Assembly (NCBI RefSeq): GCF_019279795.1
Contig: NC_056733.1
Span: 1,423,577,552-1,423,641,551, forward strand
Reading direction: 5' to 3'
DNA: 64,000 nucleotides
Source: Protopterus annectens
Lineage: Eukaryota; Chordata; Ceratodontiformes; Protopteridae
Positions 33,616 to 44,649 of this stretch are shown piece by piece. The notes beneath the pieces were generated by a model. The model saw nothing but the letters and a program-made list of their open reading frames with translations. It was not told the DNA's origin and did not search any database. The position numbers were made by a program, and so were the translations under genes. Position 1 is the first letter of the stretch; each line of letters opens with the position of its first letter.

Positions 33616-34984
33616 TCTTAATACCTGATCTTGGAATGTGGGTGCAAACAGGTAGTGTTTTCCTTAATTAAGATTTAGTTTTGATCTAATCAGTAGTAGT
33701 GTGTAGGGATGGGCGCTTGCTGTTCTAAAATGCACTTTTACAGCCATGTTTATATTGTTTGCCATGAATAGGCTGGTTTAAAATTAAATATGTACATTTT
33801 CCACACCTACTTCCAAGTATATAAAAGCTGAACTATTTAACATTGTAAAAATATTCCCGATTTTTTTTTTTTGTTATTGAGGATCACTTGTCTGTGATGA
33901 ATAAAGGCTTGTTGCTTTGGAACACTACCTGGGTTTCATGATTTTTGGAAATTATTATTACTGAGCTCATCAGCAAAGTTTAAAGACCACTAGTTTCTCT
34001 TATTATTTTTTATTTTATTTTGATTCTGCTTTATAAATGGTCACCCGAGTAAATCCTCATTCTTGTCTATGGGGATAGCGTGCATTAGGCCTTTGTGATG
34101 CATGCCACACCTTTCCATTATGTGAATCAAATGGTCCCATCCTCGTTGTGGAAAAGCACCTCCACATGATCGTTGGTCTCAGAGAAGACTCTACCACAGA
34201 GAGTGCACACACAAGCACACTCCCTTTGCCCTCCCCCCACCTGAAAACAGGTACAATAAAGCCTCATCATTCCTTTAATCACACACACCAGCTGCAAAAG
34301 ATGTCCTGAAGCACTAGTCAGACTCAGGTGGCACGAGTCGAGAGTCAGGACTTAATCACTCGACACTAATGGAGCTTGGCAGTGCTACTTAGCTAATTCA
34401 CAAAGCAACACATTATTGGCCAACCATTCTGATTACTGGATTAGCAGAGCTGATTCACACAGCAAAGGGAGACGTCTACATAGATCTCTACTGGGGTGGA
34501 AGGGCTAAGGTTTCTTGGCCTGAGTGACCACTCTGATTCACTCAGAGAGAGAAGCAGCTTGTTGCGTCAGTCAGGGGCTGCTATGCTGGCAAAAAGAATA
34601 ATATGTTTGAAATGGCAGAATGGGGATGGCAGTAAAGTAGAGAGAGAGATAACTCTCTGACTGCAACTTAAATGACTAGAGTTTGATTAGCAGCTTACAA
34701 ACAAAAGGAGCCATGCAGGAGAGACACAAAATGAGAACCTGTGCCAGCTCAACCATGCTGTGGGGAGGTGGGCGGTCAAACTCTTCTGCAATGCTGATGC
34801 TTACAGGAGAAAGAAAAGAATGGCATGGAGTGTATGGGATAGAGACATGTGCTAGGGTTGCAGGCCTTTATGTCTGTGAACTCCATATCAGCTGCTGGGG
34901 AAAAAGGGAGAGGGCTAAAAAGAAATTTCTCATGGCTGTCTTGTCAACAGCCTTCCAGAACGGCCTTTCACTCCACAGGGAATT
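33616..34984. other. Intron, nothing recognised
   Basis: It contains a T-run near 33861. The open frame at 34683-34991 has no recognisable homology and abuts the CR1 tail. Confidence 0.45.
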
Positions 34985-36490
34985 TTCATAGGAAGTTACT
35001 AGGCTAATGGCCCTAGAGCCCTTACAAGCCTAGCCATATTTATCCTGAAGTGCCCTAATTGTCAGTGGTTAGGTTAGTAAAGCTCACAGAGGTAAAGGTC
35101 TATGGTAGTTAATACCAACTTCCTCTGTCCAGCAGGGACGTAGACACGACCCCAAGAGTGAATATGCGGTCACCTATCCATTAATCTATGGTGCGTTTGA
35201 AAAGGGTCAAGGAGGGGGGCTCTGTTTCATGTGAATTGGAAGCTTGTCCCAGAGAAGTAGTTGGCAGATGTATCCATCTCTCCAGCATGATCTGTTCATG
35301 ACAGAGGCTAGGTTAAGATCCCTGGAATAACTAACCCTCCTGCAGTATGATTTATGAATGTGTAGCATTTCCACTGGGGTCGGGTCAGAGACTGCCTAGT
35401 AAGGCAGGCATAGGTCACCCATTAGCAACCTTAGGAGAAAGAATACAGTCACACAGCTTTCAGAATATCTGTGTAAAACTTGTTTTGCGTACCTTGTAAT
35501 TTCTTGATAAGAAGCCTCTGTAGTCTCTCCAATTGTTGCAGATGTCTGGTGAGGTACATACAAAAGCGAGCATTGTACGTAATGCTCTACTGAGGGCCAA
35601 ATATAATGGAATTATAACATCCTTAAATCTAGATGTGATGCTTTTACTTGTACGATGTGCAACATAGAAGGATTTCCACTGGGTCTACACTTAGGGAGGT
35701 GTTGTCCATAATGCAATTAGCAGGGATGTCAGCCCTCCCAGTGGGAATAATAATACAAGTTCTTGAATTTAGCTTTAACCTGTAGCTTTGGCATCAATCA
35801 TTTGTCTGCATTAACCCGGTCTGTAGTACATTAACATCATTGGTGGACTCAATGACTGCTCACAATTTGCAACCATCAGAGAAGTTGGTCAGCCAGAGAC
35901 TATCCAAGTTTGCCTGGACTTCTGAGAAATAAATTCCAAACAGTAAAGGGCCCAGCACAGAACCCTGTGGAATACCACTGGTGACTGGTCTTTTGCGAGT
36001 GGTAAGGTCACCCACTTTAACAGTATGTGTCCTGTCAGTGAGCCAGTTGGCTACTCATCTGGTAATGCAGGGGTCAGTTCCCAAATGGGAGAGTTTCTGT
36101 ATAATACCCGAGTTGGGAATTGTGTCAAATGCCTTGGCTAGGTCAAGATACGTTGTATGCATGGCCTTTCCATTGTCCAGGGCCTTGGTGACTTTCTCAA
36201 AGAAGTCAACCGTGCTTAACAGGCATGAACTACCTTTAATGAATCTGAATGGGTTGGGTCCAGAGATTGCAGATTATCTATGTCCTTGTTAACAAAGTCC
36301 ACAATTACTTTTTCTATGACCTTGCAGATGAGGTAAAGTCATGCTTATGGGCCTACAATTCCCAGGGTCGGTTAATGGTCCCACTTTGTACAGAGGGAAT
36401 ACTGTTGCTGTCCATTCTGCTGGAATACAGCCAGTTCCCAGGCTGTGTTTAAATAGGAATCCAAGCTGGTGGTTAAACAGGGATCCAAGA
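34985..36490 (-). mobile_element. CR1-like LINE, 5'-truncated and decayed (CR1-d)
   Basis: The left end starts with the CR1 tail (TACTAGGCTAATGGCCCTAG). Read on the minus strand with many indels it contains HQRLLIRKLQ-type thumb sequence (~35500), SGIPQGSVLGPLLFGIYF-like RT box (~35950), a DIPNSGIIQK block (~36110) and IPAEWTATVFPLYKVG plus DPGNCRPIS (~36400). The palm FADD region (~35880) is degraded. Confidence 0.7.
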
Positions 36491-36509
36491 TGGAGCACAT
36501 ATCACTACA

Positions 36510-36600
36510 CCACTCAACCTCTTACAGCAAGAAATCTGGACAAAGCCTAAAGGCTCAAAAACAGGGACAATTTTTAAATATTGCTCTTACAAACTTCAGT
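36510..36600 (+). mobile_element. MITE-like element, partial copy 3
   Basis: CCACTCAACCTCTTACAGCA and the following AGAAATCTGGACAAAG match the left ends of the MITEs at 5624 and 6537 for about 90 bases, then homology stops. Confidence 0.55.
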
Positions 36601-36818
36601 ACAAAGAATGGTCCGATAACCACGGTTCAGAGAATACACTTTAATAAAACAAAGCAAAACAAAAAGGTAAGCACTTTCAAGTTAAAAACTCTTCATGAGA
36701 TCTGTTAAAAAACACGTCAGGTTATCCGTGTCTATTTAAATGTAATCATAACTAATAATTGACGAAAATCAATTCATGTTCATTAAAGTACAGTTGTGTA
36801 CACTTACCGTAAATGTAG

Positions 36819-37260
36819 ATGTTCGAGTGTATTCACTGTTGCAGTCATTACATTTGGGTTATCCTGCTGGCAGATTGCCCTCAGTCAGCCTGAATTCCAA
36901 AGTATTGGGTCCTGCGTCGGTTGCTGTCGCCTCTTCCCTGATGTCAGGTCGTCAGGGGTATAAAAGATGCAGCCGACGCCATTTTATTTAGTTTTTCTTG
37001 CCCCACATGTCAGGTGCCCCCAAAAAGGTAGGCTAAAATTATGTAAATAAAACATACATGCACCAAAATAAGCTTTACCTTAATCTATAAGCAAATACAC
37101 CACCTAGGTTGTATAGATTAGAGAAGTAAAGATAAGTTCCAGTAAAAATAAGGGGGATGGCGGGTGGGTAACCTGGACTGCAACAGTGAATACACTTGAA
37201 CATCTACACAACTGTACTATGTTCTTTGTGCTTCACTGTTGCAGTCATTACATTTGGGTT
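36819..37260. repeat. Left ITR and internal complementary region of DIRS D
   Basis: 36819-37004 is matched in inverted orientation by 42090-42260 (TTCACTGTTGCAGTCATTAC and GGGTCCTGCGTCGGTTGCTG are shared with small differences). At 37163-37260 the complement of the left end (CAACAGTGAATACACTTGAA) is followed by the right-end copy (GTTCTTTGTGCTTCACTGTT). Compared with copy C, this internal region has lost about 20 bases in the middle. Confidence 0.85.
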
Positions 37261-40230
37261 GAGTCCCAAAACTATGGTTGGGGGGCTGGAGCAAAACAGC
37301 ATTAGGAGTGGCTATGAGGCCCTGCAGAACTGCAGTGGCAAAGCCTGCCCTGAATTTAGAGTAAAGAAGCAGATTGTAATGTTTTGTAAAGGTATGCACT
37401 GATGCACTGAACTCCAAGTAGCAGCCTTCAAAATGTCTTTGGTTGGTACTCCCCTGAGAAAGGCTGCAGCTCTGTTTGAATGTGGCCTAATGCCCGTAGG
37501 CACTGGTTTGCCATGCTGTGAGTAGCAGAAACGAATACAGTGACCTATCCACTTTGAAGTAGTCTACCTGGAGACAGCCTTTCCTTGTGATGCTGTGGCA
37601 TGTGCCACTAGTAATAGCTCTTTCTGAAAACTTTAGTTTTGTCCAGGTAGAATCTAAGCTGTCTGTGTACTTCAAAAGAATGCAGAATTTTCTCCCCCTT
37701 GTTCTGTGGATTTGGATAAAAGGTTGGCAAATGAATTGTTTGGTTAAGGGCTACACTGGATACCACCTTAGGCATAGATGTAGGGTTTGTTCTCAGAGAG
37801 ACCCTGTCTGGATAGAAAATGATAAAGGGTTCCACAGCCATGAGAGCCTGTAGCTCTGAAACTCGTCTTGCAGAAGTTATTGCTAGGAGCAGGGTTGTTT
37901 TCCAAGATAAGAACTTTATGTCCGCAGTAGCAGCTGGCTCAAAAGGAGGTAAGGTGAGTTTTTCCAAGACATAATTGAGGTCCCATGCAGGTACTGGCAT
38001 TCTCCTTGGAGGCCTTAAGTTTTTGGCTCCTCTGAGGTACTGCCTTAATAACGGATGAGAAAAAAGTGTTGGCTCTGTATTGTAATGAGCTGAAATGGCA
38101 GAGGCATGGATTTTAATTGATAAAAAAGATAGGCCTTTGTCCAGCATCTCAGTTAAATATTGCAAAATCTGAGGAATATTTGGGACAGCTGTATCAGTTC
38201 CTTGAGCTTGGTTCCAAGCACAAAATCTCTTCCATTTCCCAGCATAGGATTTTCTAGTATTAGGCCTTCTGGCTTCTAAAATAACATCCATCACAGCTTT
38301 AGTGAGAGCTGTGGTTTGTATGGCTACATTATCCACCATGCTGCCAGGTTTAGGGTCCTGAGTTGGCTGTGCAGAATCTGACTGTTTTGCTGGGACAGTA
38401 AATGAAGTATTTGAGGTAAGGTCCAGGCTGGGCATTGAGACAAGTTCCTTAAGATCGGATACCAGTACTGGCGTGGCCAGTCTGGGGCAATCAGAATCAT
38501 TTTTGGTTTCTTCTGCCTGAACTTTAGGAGTACCTTGGGGAAGAGAGGCAGTGGAGGAAAGGCATACACTGATAGGTTTGTCCAGTTGAAAGATAAGGCG
38601 GCCACTTTCCAAGCTTGTCTGTGATAAGTCCTTGTGCAGAATCTTTTTAGCTGATTGTTTTGATTTCATTGTTATTATGCTGAAGACTTGTGGATTCATG
38701 AGGTTTCTGCTTAGCTCGTCTGCCAGAGTATTTTCCTTTCTTGGCAGGAATTGTGCCTGCAGATGAACTTGGTAAGTCAATGCTGTGTCCCATAAAGCCA
38801 TGGCTAGTCTGCACAGGGGATAAGAATGAGTGCCCCCTGCTTGTTTATGTACCACATGACCATGGTGTTGTCTGTCTTTATAAGTAGTTGTCCCAGATGA
38901 AGTAGGCCCTTGAAGGCTGTCAGGGCACTTGGAACAGCTAGCATCTCTTTTTGATTGATATGTAGATGCTTTTGGTTTGTGGACCAGGTGCCCTGAATGC
39001 CTCTTCCTGCCATGTGTGCCCCCCAGGCATAATCTGATGCATCCGTCATTAGGCTCTGCCTGGCTGGGGGTAGTGAGAATGGCTGTCCCCTTGTTTTGGT
39101 GACAAGCCTTTGCCCACCATCGAAATTCCTGTTGCAGGCAGGGAATTAGAGCAATCATTGTTTCCAGACTGTGGCAATGTTGTGTCCAGACACTTTTTAG
39201 GTACCATTGAATTTTCCTCATATGCAGTCTTGCATATGAAATTAGTAAGATGCAGGATACCATGAAGCCCAAAGCCTGCAGAATTCTTCTTGCAGATAAC
39301 TGGGCCTTTGTTGCCATTTCCTTGAAATAGGTAGTCAGTTGCCTTTGTTTGTCTGGAGTGAGATAAGCCACCTGGGCAGTTGTATTTAAGCTTGCACCCA
39401 GGAATATCTCTTGAGAGGGTACTAGTTTTGATTTCTTTTTGTTGACTGTGTACCCTAGGCATGCTAAAAGTCTTATCACAAAAGTCATATGCTGTAGTAG
39501 AATGTCCTTGTTCTCTGCTTGTATGAAGCGGTCATCCAAGTAAGGATACATTTGTATTCCTCTGTCTGCAGTAAGCAATTACTGGTGCCAGGCACTTTGT
39601 GAAGACCCTGGGCGCAGTAGATAAGTCAAAGGGCAGTGCAGAGAATTGGTAATGCTCTGAGCCAGTCTTGAATCTGAGGTATCTTCTGCATGATTGTCTG
39701 ATTGGGACATGCAGGTATGCCTCTTTTAGGTCTAAAGTCACGAGCCAAGCCTTGCTGCCCAGCATGGGCAGAAGCTGCTGTAAGGTCAACATCTTGAATT
39801 TTGTTATATCCAGGAAAGTGTTTAGAATAGATAGGTCCAGTATTGGTCTCCATGCTTTGTCCTTTCTGGGTACCAAGAACAGTCTTGAGTAAAATCCTTG
39901 TCCCTGCTCTTACTGTGGTACTTGTTGAATAGCCCTCATGTCCATGAGAGCTGTGACTTGTTTTTGAGCCTCTGCCCATTGATTTTTTGGCAGGTCTGGC
40001 CAACCGTTTGCCCTTGGCAGGGTATGGAAATGAAACTTGTAGCCTTGTGACACTATGTCTAGAACCCATTTGTCCTGGGTTATAATGTGCCAATTTTGAG
40101 AAAAAAGTGCTAGTTTTCCCCCTAAGGGTGCTGCCAGAAGATAAGTGCTTGGCGCAGGCAGGGGGAAATCATTGGGACTGTTTCCTGTATGATTGTGATT
40201 TGTCCGCTCCACCTTTGGAGGTAGAAGCAC
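37210..40230 (-). pseudogene. pol: DIRS pol and tyrosine recombinase, copy D (nearly intact, few lesions)
   Basis: From right: NWHIITQDKWVLDIVSQGYK (~40080), an in-frame TAA at ~39913, LVPRKDKAWRPILDLSILN (~39860), LDLKEAYLHVPI (~39730) and LSTAPRVFTKCL (~39610). One base is missing near 39560. A 656-codon frame (39578-37608) then holds YPYLDD (RT active site), KKSKLVPSQ, INQKEMLAVPSAL-type RNase H, the YAFPPLP...LIAPDWPRQYWYP region (in an overlapping frame) and the recombinase (LEARRPNTRKSYAGKWKRF, TSARRVSELQAL). The C-terminal catalytic HSNR and KHY parts (37217-37500) lie in other frames. Confidence 0.8.
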
Positions 40231-40231
40231 C

Positions 40232-41752
40232 CTACTGCTTAGACCTGTAGGATCCTTGCAGCTGTGATCTGCCTCTAGGGCATCTGGATCTGCCCCTTTG
40301 AGTTCTGTCTGAGACTGGAAAGGACCAATTCTTTGTAGGCCAGTGTCTGCTAAATCTAGGTGGCTGTACCTGTAATAAATCCTTGACAGTTTGCATAGAT
40401 TTAGCTTTGTCCTCCATTTTCTTTAACACCTCTTCTGCCTTAACACCAAACAAGGTATCATGTTGTAAAGGAGCATTTAATAATTTTGCTTTAACATGAT
40501 CAGGCAGATTTTGTTCCTTTAACCAAGCATGCCACCTAATGACAGAACCCATAACAGCGGCCCTGCAGGAGGCCTCCACAGAATCAAACCCACATTGCAA
40601 AGTATGCGTTCCAACTTGTTCAGCTGCATGCAATAAATCCTGCATTTCTTTGTTTTCTGCATATTCAGAATTTGCCATCATTTTCTGTTTAAGCAGTGTC
40701 ACGATATATTGCTGATATTTGAGCATATGAAACTGGCAATGTAAGGCCCTTATAGCCAAAGTAGGAGATGTGTAAATTTTTTTCCCCATCTATCCAGAGC
40801 CCTAGAATCCCTTCAGAGGGGGTAGGATTTTTTGCAGTAGAAGCCTGGACCCCTTTTGGACCCTGAGAAATAGTTTCTGGGTCTGCAGTAGGGTTTTCGA
40901 AAAGGAATTTATGACAATCAGGGATCCTGTAGTATCTGTCCGGCTTAACAGGAGCTAGAGGTAAAGAGTCAGGGGTCAGACTAGACTCCGAGAACACATC
41001 TACAATGTCCAACACAGGTAGAATAGCTAGAAGCCTGTGTTGAGGTAGTAAAAGGAAGTCTCTTAGCCTTTTCTTAGATTCTGAAAAATCTTTGCTCTCC
41101 CAGTGGAAGTGCTCCCTCATGGTATGCAAGGTTTCCCCAAAAGAGTAGTCCTCAGGAGGAGAAGCTGAAGGAATCGATTCTTCAGCATCAGAATCCTCAT
41201 AGGGGGGAAGAGAATATTTCTGATAAGAAGAGGAATCAGAAGAAATGGAAACCTGATCTGAAGATTCATAGTCTGTCTCTTGCCTAGGCCTCTTATCAGG
41301 AGGGGGATGGGAACCTCTGATCAAGGTAATTAAGTCTTCGGCCATTTTGAGCACCTGTTTTTTGGGCATGGAGGCCTGTCCTTGTGACTGGTGAACATGT
41401 TTCTTTGCCTTTAAAGGTGTTTTAGTCTTTGAAGTCTGTTTAATATATAATTGTTTAGGGTCTGAATACACCCTCAGAAGCAGATGTCTGCTCAGCGGCT
41501 CTGGACCCATCTGAGGGAATACTCTCCGGGGCTCCAATACCTCGAGTTTCCTGCGGCCTGGCCGACTCCACGTGGGAGTCGGTAGTGGCTGGCGACTCTA
41601 AAGTAGCGGGCGTCAGGGTCTGTGAAAGCGCCTCACTGAGAACAGGCGACTTGCTTAGGAGAAGCTTCGTCGTCAGTTTTGGACCTCGGTTGCCTGTCTT
41701 TTTCTTTGTGTTTTTTGTGAACTCCAGTAGTCAGATGGCTATCCGACGACAT
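40232..41752 (-). pseudogene. gag: DIRS gag-like protein, copy D (frameshifted)
   Basis: ATG 41752 is followed by charged residues as in copy A. The frame breaks in the N-terminal third; two long frames then overlap at 40689-40789, showing a frameshift near 40780. Blocks: MAEDLITLIRGSHPPPDKRP, SASPPEDYSFGETLHTMREHF, an ILPVLDIVDVF block, IPDCHKFLF, RWHAWLKEQNLPDHVKAKLL (~40500) and an Arg/Gly/Ser-rich C-terminus (~40270). Confidence 0.75.
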
Positions 41753-42089
41753 TGTACAATTAAATCTTCACCCAAAATAGCTTAACGCAAAATCGTACCG
41801 ATGCTTAATAGTGCGTTGGTTAAATCTAGCACAAAACAACCAACAACTAGCAACGTCGTGGTCAGGGGCTAGGCAAGGAATATAGTAAGAATGAAAGTCC
41901 TTATGAGGTATTTGCTTCCCATAAGAAATACAATTATTAACTTTTTCTGACATCGGTCTAGAGCAAAAAAAAAGTTTCCCCAATGGGGTACTTAGCTTTT
42001 AATGAAGACTTCGGATTTGAAACTCGAACACGAAAATCTCAGGAGTCGGCTGACCGGCACTTGCGAACTGCTTCTGCTTCGGGCACCGC

Positions 42090-42260
42090 ATGGCAAGAAA
42101 GACTAAATAAAATGGCGTTGGCTAAGACGACCTGACGTCAGGGAAGAGGTGACAGCAACCGATGCAGGACCCAAGACTTTGGAATTCAGGCTGACTGAGG
42201 GCAACCTGTCAGCAGGATAACTCAAATGTAATGACTGCAGCAGTGAAACACGAAGAACAT
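42090..42260. repeat. Right (5') ITR of DIRS D
   Basis: Inverted partner of 36819-37004. Where the left copy has GTCAGGGGTATAAAAGATGC, this copy goes straight from CAGGTCGTC to TTAGCC, losing about 22 bases with the TATA-like box. Confidence 0.8.
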
Positions 42261-42264
42261 CAAC

Positions 42265-43620
42265 AAATTAAAAAAACATTCATTATTCAGCTGCTTATTG
42301 ATCATATGATGTGTTATAAACCAATCCGCAAAAATCTATACTCCTATACAGCGAACTAAAAGGATAGCACGAATGGAGTAGTATTGGTCAAATAAAACAC
42401 CACTGGCCAATCAATATTAAAAGAAGGAAATATGCCATTGTCCAGTCAATAACCAAGATCGGTCCATGCTCATTTAAGATGAATCAAAAAATGTATTCCA
42501 TTATTCAGCTCATAACTGTCAGATAAATTTATCCAGAGCAGCTATTAATTTGAAGTAAATATGATGGCATCATTCAGACTAGGTATGGTTAACCATTTGA
42601 TGATGGAATGTCAACCCATGCTCATTGTAACTGCATCAGGAGACGTATTAATTTGTTCAATTGATTCTTACAAACCAATCTAAAGCAAACTATGCTCTTC
42701 CATAACCAAACAAAAGTGTAAAATAAATGGCATGATGTGTAGGATGGCGCAGTGGTGCAGCAGTAGCATTGTTGCCTCACAGCAAGAGGTTTGCTGGTTC
42801 GATTTTCGGCTGGGGTTCCTTCTGTGTGGAGTCTGGATGTCCTCCCTGCATTCATGTGGGTTTCTCTGGGTGCTCCAGTTTCCTCCCACGTTAAAAAGAC
42901 ATACATCTGCAGTGTTTCGCCCCGGGCTTCCACTGAAAATTGGCTTCGGTATACCCAGTTAACAAATGGTAAATTAAATAAATAAAATAAATTTTGGACA
43001 AGCAGAATACTGATAACCAGTCAACATTATGAAAACATCTCACACCCCTCTTTATGGTAATACTTGGCTCAGCTTTTACTGAAGCTCTCATGACAAGTAA
43101 TGTTAGTCATTTGTGAGGCCTTTGCCCCATGTCAAAATTAAAGAAGGAAGCATGTCATCATCCAATCAACAGCAAAAATTTGTCTGTGCTCATTAAAGAT
43201 GAATCAGAAAAAAATGTACTCCATTATACAGTTTATATTTGTCAAAAGAATATTGTACACCTATCCAAGGCAGCTGCTGATTTGACGTAAACGTGATGGC
43301 ACCATTCAGACTAGGTACTGTTAACCAGCCAATGACAGAATATCAGCCCAAGCTCATTGTAACTGAATCAAGAGATGTATTCATTTATTCGACTGATTCT
43401 AATGGGTCTGTCCAAAACAATCTATGCTCTTAGCTAATTGAAAGTATAGAATAAATGGTTTGGTGCTGGGTAATCAGATTACCATTAACCAGTCAACATT
43501 ATGAGAGCATATCACACCCCTCTTTGTGCTGATTCATGGATCAGCTTATAATGAAGCTCACATGACAGCCAGAGTTAGTTATTTGTAAGGCCACTGCCCA
43601 GTGTCAGCTATGGAATAGGC
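42265..43620. repeat. Long-period (~490 bp) tandem repeat next to Penelope-like fragment
   Basis: Blocks such as AACCAGTCAACATTATGA (43016 and 43483), CTCACACCCCTCTTTATG-type and GATGGCACCATTCAGACTAG (42564 and 43292) recur in the same order. After removing the SINE at 42741-42992 the period is about 490 bases. A leftmost copy is partial, giving about 2.5 copies with moderate divergence. It abuts the 3' end of a Penelope-like ORF, so it could be that element's repeated terminal (pseudo-LTR) region (inference). Confidence 0.65.
42741..42992 (+). mobile_element. tRNA-headed SINE with L2-type tail
   Basis: The head GGCGCAGTGGTGCAGCAGTA (box A-like) and GGTTCGATTTTC (box B-like) are the same as in the SINEs at 16351 and 56404. 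The middle differs (CTCCAGTTTCCTCCCACGTT). The 3' end GGGCTTCCACTGAAAATTGG, AACAAATGGTAAATTAAATAAATAAAATAAA is the tail of the L2-like LINEs at 28921, 44540 and 60808. No clear target duplication. It interrupts a tandem-repeat unit. Confidence 0.8.
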
Positions 43621-43654
43621 TGCGCCCCTTTAAAGTGGATTTGAGTGGATTATT

Positions 43655-44200
43655 ATTATTAAGTCCTGGTGGCTATCCAATTCATTCCTGCAATCTCACT
43701 TTTGTTCACAACATCGCCTCCTCTAATATTCTCTGTTATCCTTTAAAGAACAACAAATTTAAAAAAGTGTCCTTGACGGGCTGAGATATGCTTTGCCAAA
43801 GTGTTCTTAGTATCACATAGATGAATATCAATAATACTCTGTAGTATCCACTCTAATTTGTCTGTTTGTCTTACCAAATTAGAAGTTGTCACATGAGGCA
43901 CAGATTGCAAGATAGACCATACTCTGCTGTACAGTCAACACAGATTTTACTTGAGATAGGCTGTATATACTGATTAGAATTATGAATATGTCTGTATGTC
44001 TTACATGCATGGCATGGGAAGGTTCCAATTCTGTCAGACCTGTTGTCACTGGATCTTTTACCATAGCATAACTGTTGTTTGAGGTTCTTGTTCTTAAAGC
44101 AAAAAGATGGTTTATCCCCCACTAGTCCTCCGATTGCTTGGTCAATAGTAAGTATCATCCAGTTTTCTCTCCTTTCTTTTACTAACCAGTTTTCACTCAC
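43655..44200 (-). mobile_element. Penelope-like element 3' fragment (C-terminal coding part)
   Basis: The minus strand reads KPSFCFKNKNLKQQLCYGK (~44100), IGTFPCHACKTYRHIHN (~44010) and NTLAKHISARQGH (~43790). RGGDVVNKSEIAGMNWIATRT and a stop follow (43660-43722). In Penelope-like elements, a CxxC-type spacer, an ARHF-like block and RGGD.....RE..WI mark the GIY-YIG endonuclease domain behind the RT, and this order fits. The GIY-YIG core itself is lost in frame breaks. The RT is absent. Confidence 0.55.
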
Positions 44201-44214
44201 TCTCTCATTCCTGA

Positions 44215-44632
44215 CACCTTGTCAACTTTATTAATAATCCTTTTTCTCAACTAACCATTATCTCTCTATCACTTTTAAACTCATGCATTTCCCCTATTTT
44301 TCTCACCTTTGCCTCCAGCTTTCACTTGTCACCTCTTGTAATTTAAACAACTTAAGCTTGCGTCTCTCATTAGACAATCTTACTATTCTTAGGTTACTTT
44401 GTATTATAGTGTAGTATACATGTACAAATTGACAGGCTTTAGAAATCTTTACTTTATATTGTACTTGTAGAAATGACAATCCATAGCAAATGTTTACATT
44501 TGCTCTAGTCTACTTTTTTTTTTGTTTTCACGTAATACATTGGAGCTTTTCTTACCAGGCCTCCACTGAAAATGGATTATTGTCCAGTTGGATTTTCCCA
44601 GTACACGAATTTCAATAAAAAATAAATGTACA
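44215..44632 (+). mobile_element. L2-like LINE 3' UTR fragment (L2-b)
   Basis: It ends with GGAGCTTTTCTTACC, GGCCTCCACTGAAAATGG, then CACGAATTTCAATAAAAAAT, the same tail as L2-a and L2-c. Upstream is AT-rich 3' UTR without coding blocks. Confidence 0.7.
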
Positions 44633-44649
44633 ACTTTGATGTCTTCTGG

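Larger units (their letters stand above)
36786..42260 (-). mobile_element. DIRS retrotransposon copy D, structurally complete
   Basis: This is 5.48 kb with both ends. The left ITR is 36819-37004 with a ~30-base outer extension (36786-36818), the internal complementary region is ~37160-37260, and the right ITR is 42090-42260. Order on the minus strand: Cys/His ORF (~41952), gag (41752-40232), RT, RNase H, methyltransferase-like region and tyrosine recombinase (to ~37210). Genes are interrupted by only a few lesions, but no ORF is complete. The right (5') ITR lacks the TATA-containing stretch that the left ITR keeps. Confidence 0.9.

Noticed and set aside
34683..34991. 102-codon plus-strand ORF
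   Set aside because: No recognisable motif, runs into a CR1 tail, no splice context that I could support.
36786..42260. LTR retrotransposon
   Set aside because: Ends are inverted, not direct, repeats, and a tyrosine recombinase (TRKSY, ARRVSEL) replaces the DDE integrase, so it is DIRS.
42622..42985. ORFs of 60-103 codons over the SINE
   Set aside because: They read through a tRNA-headed SINE on either strand; no protein family resemblance.
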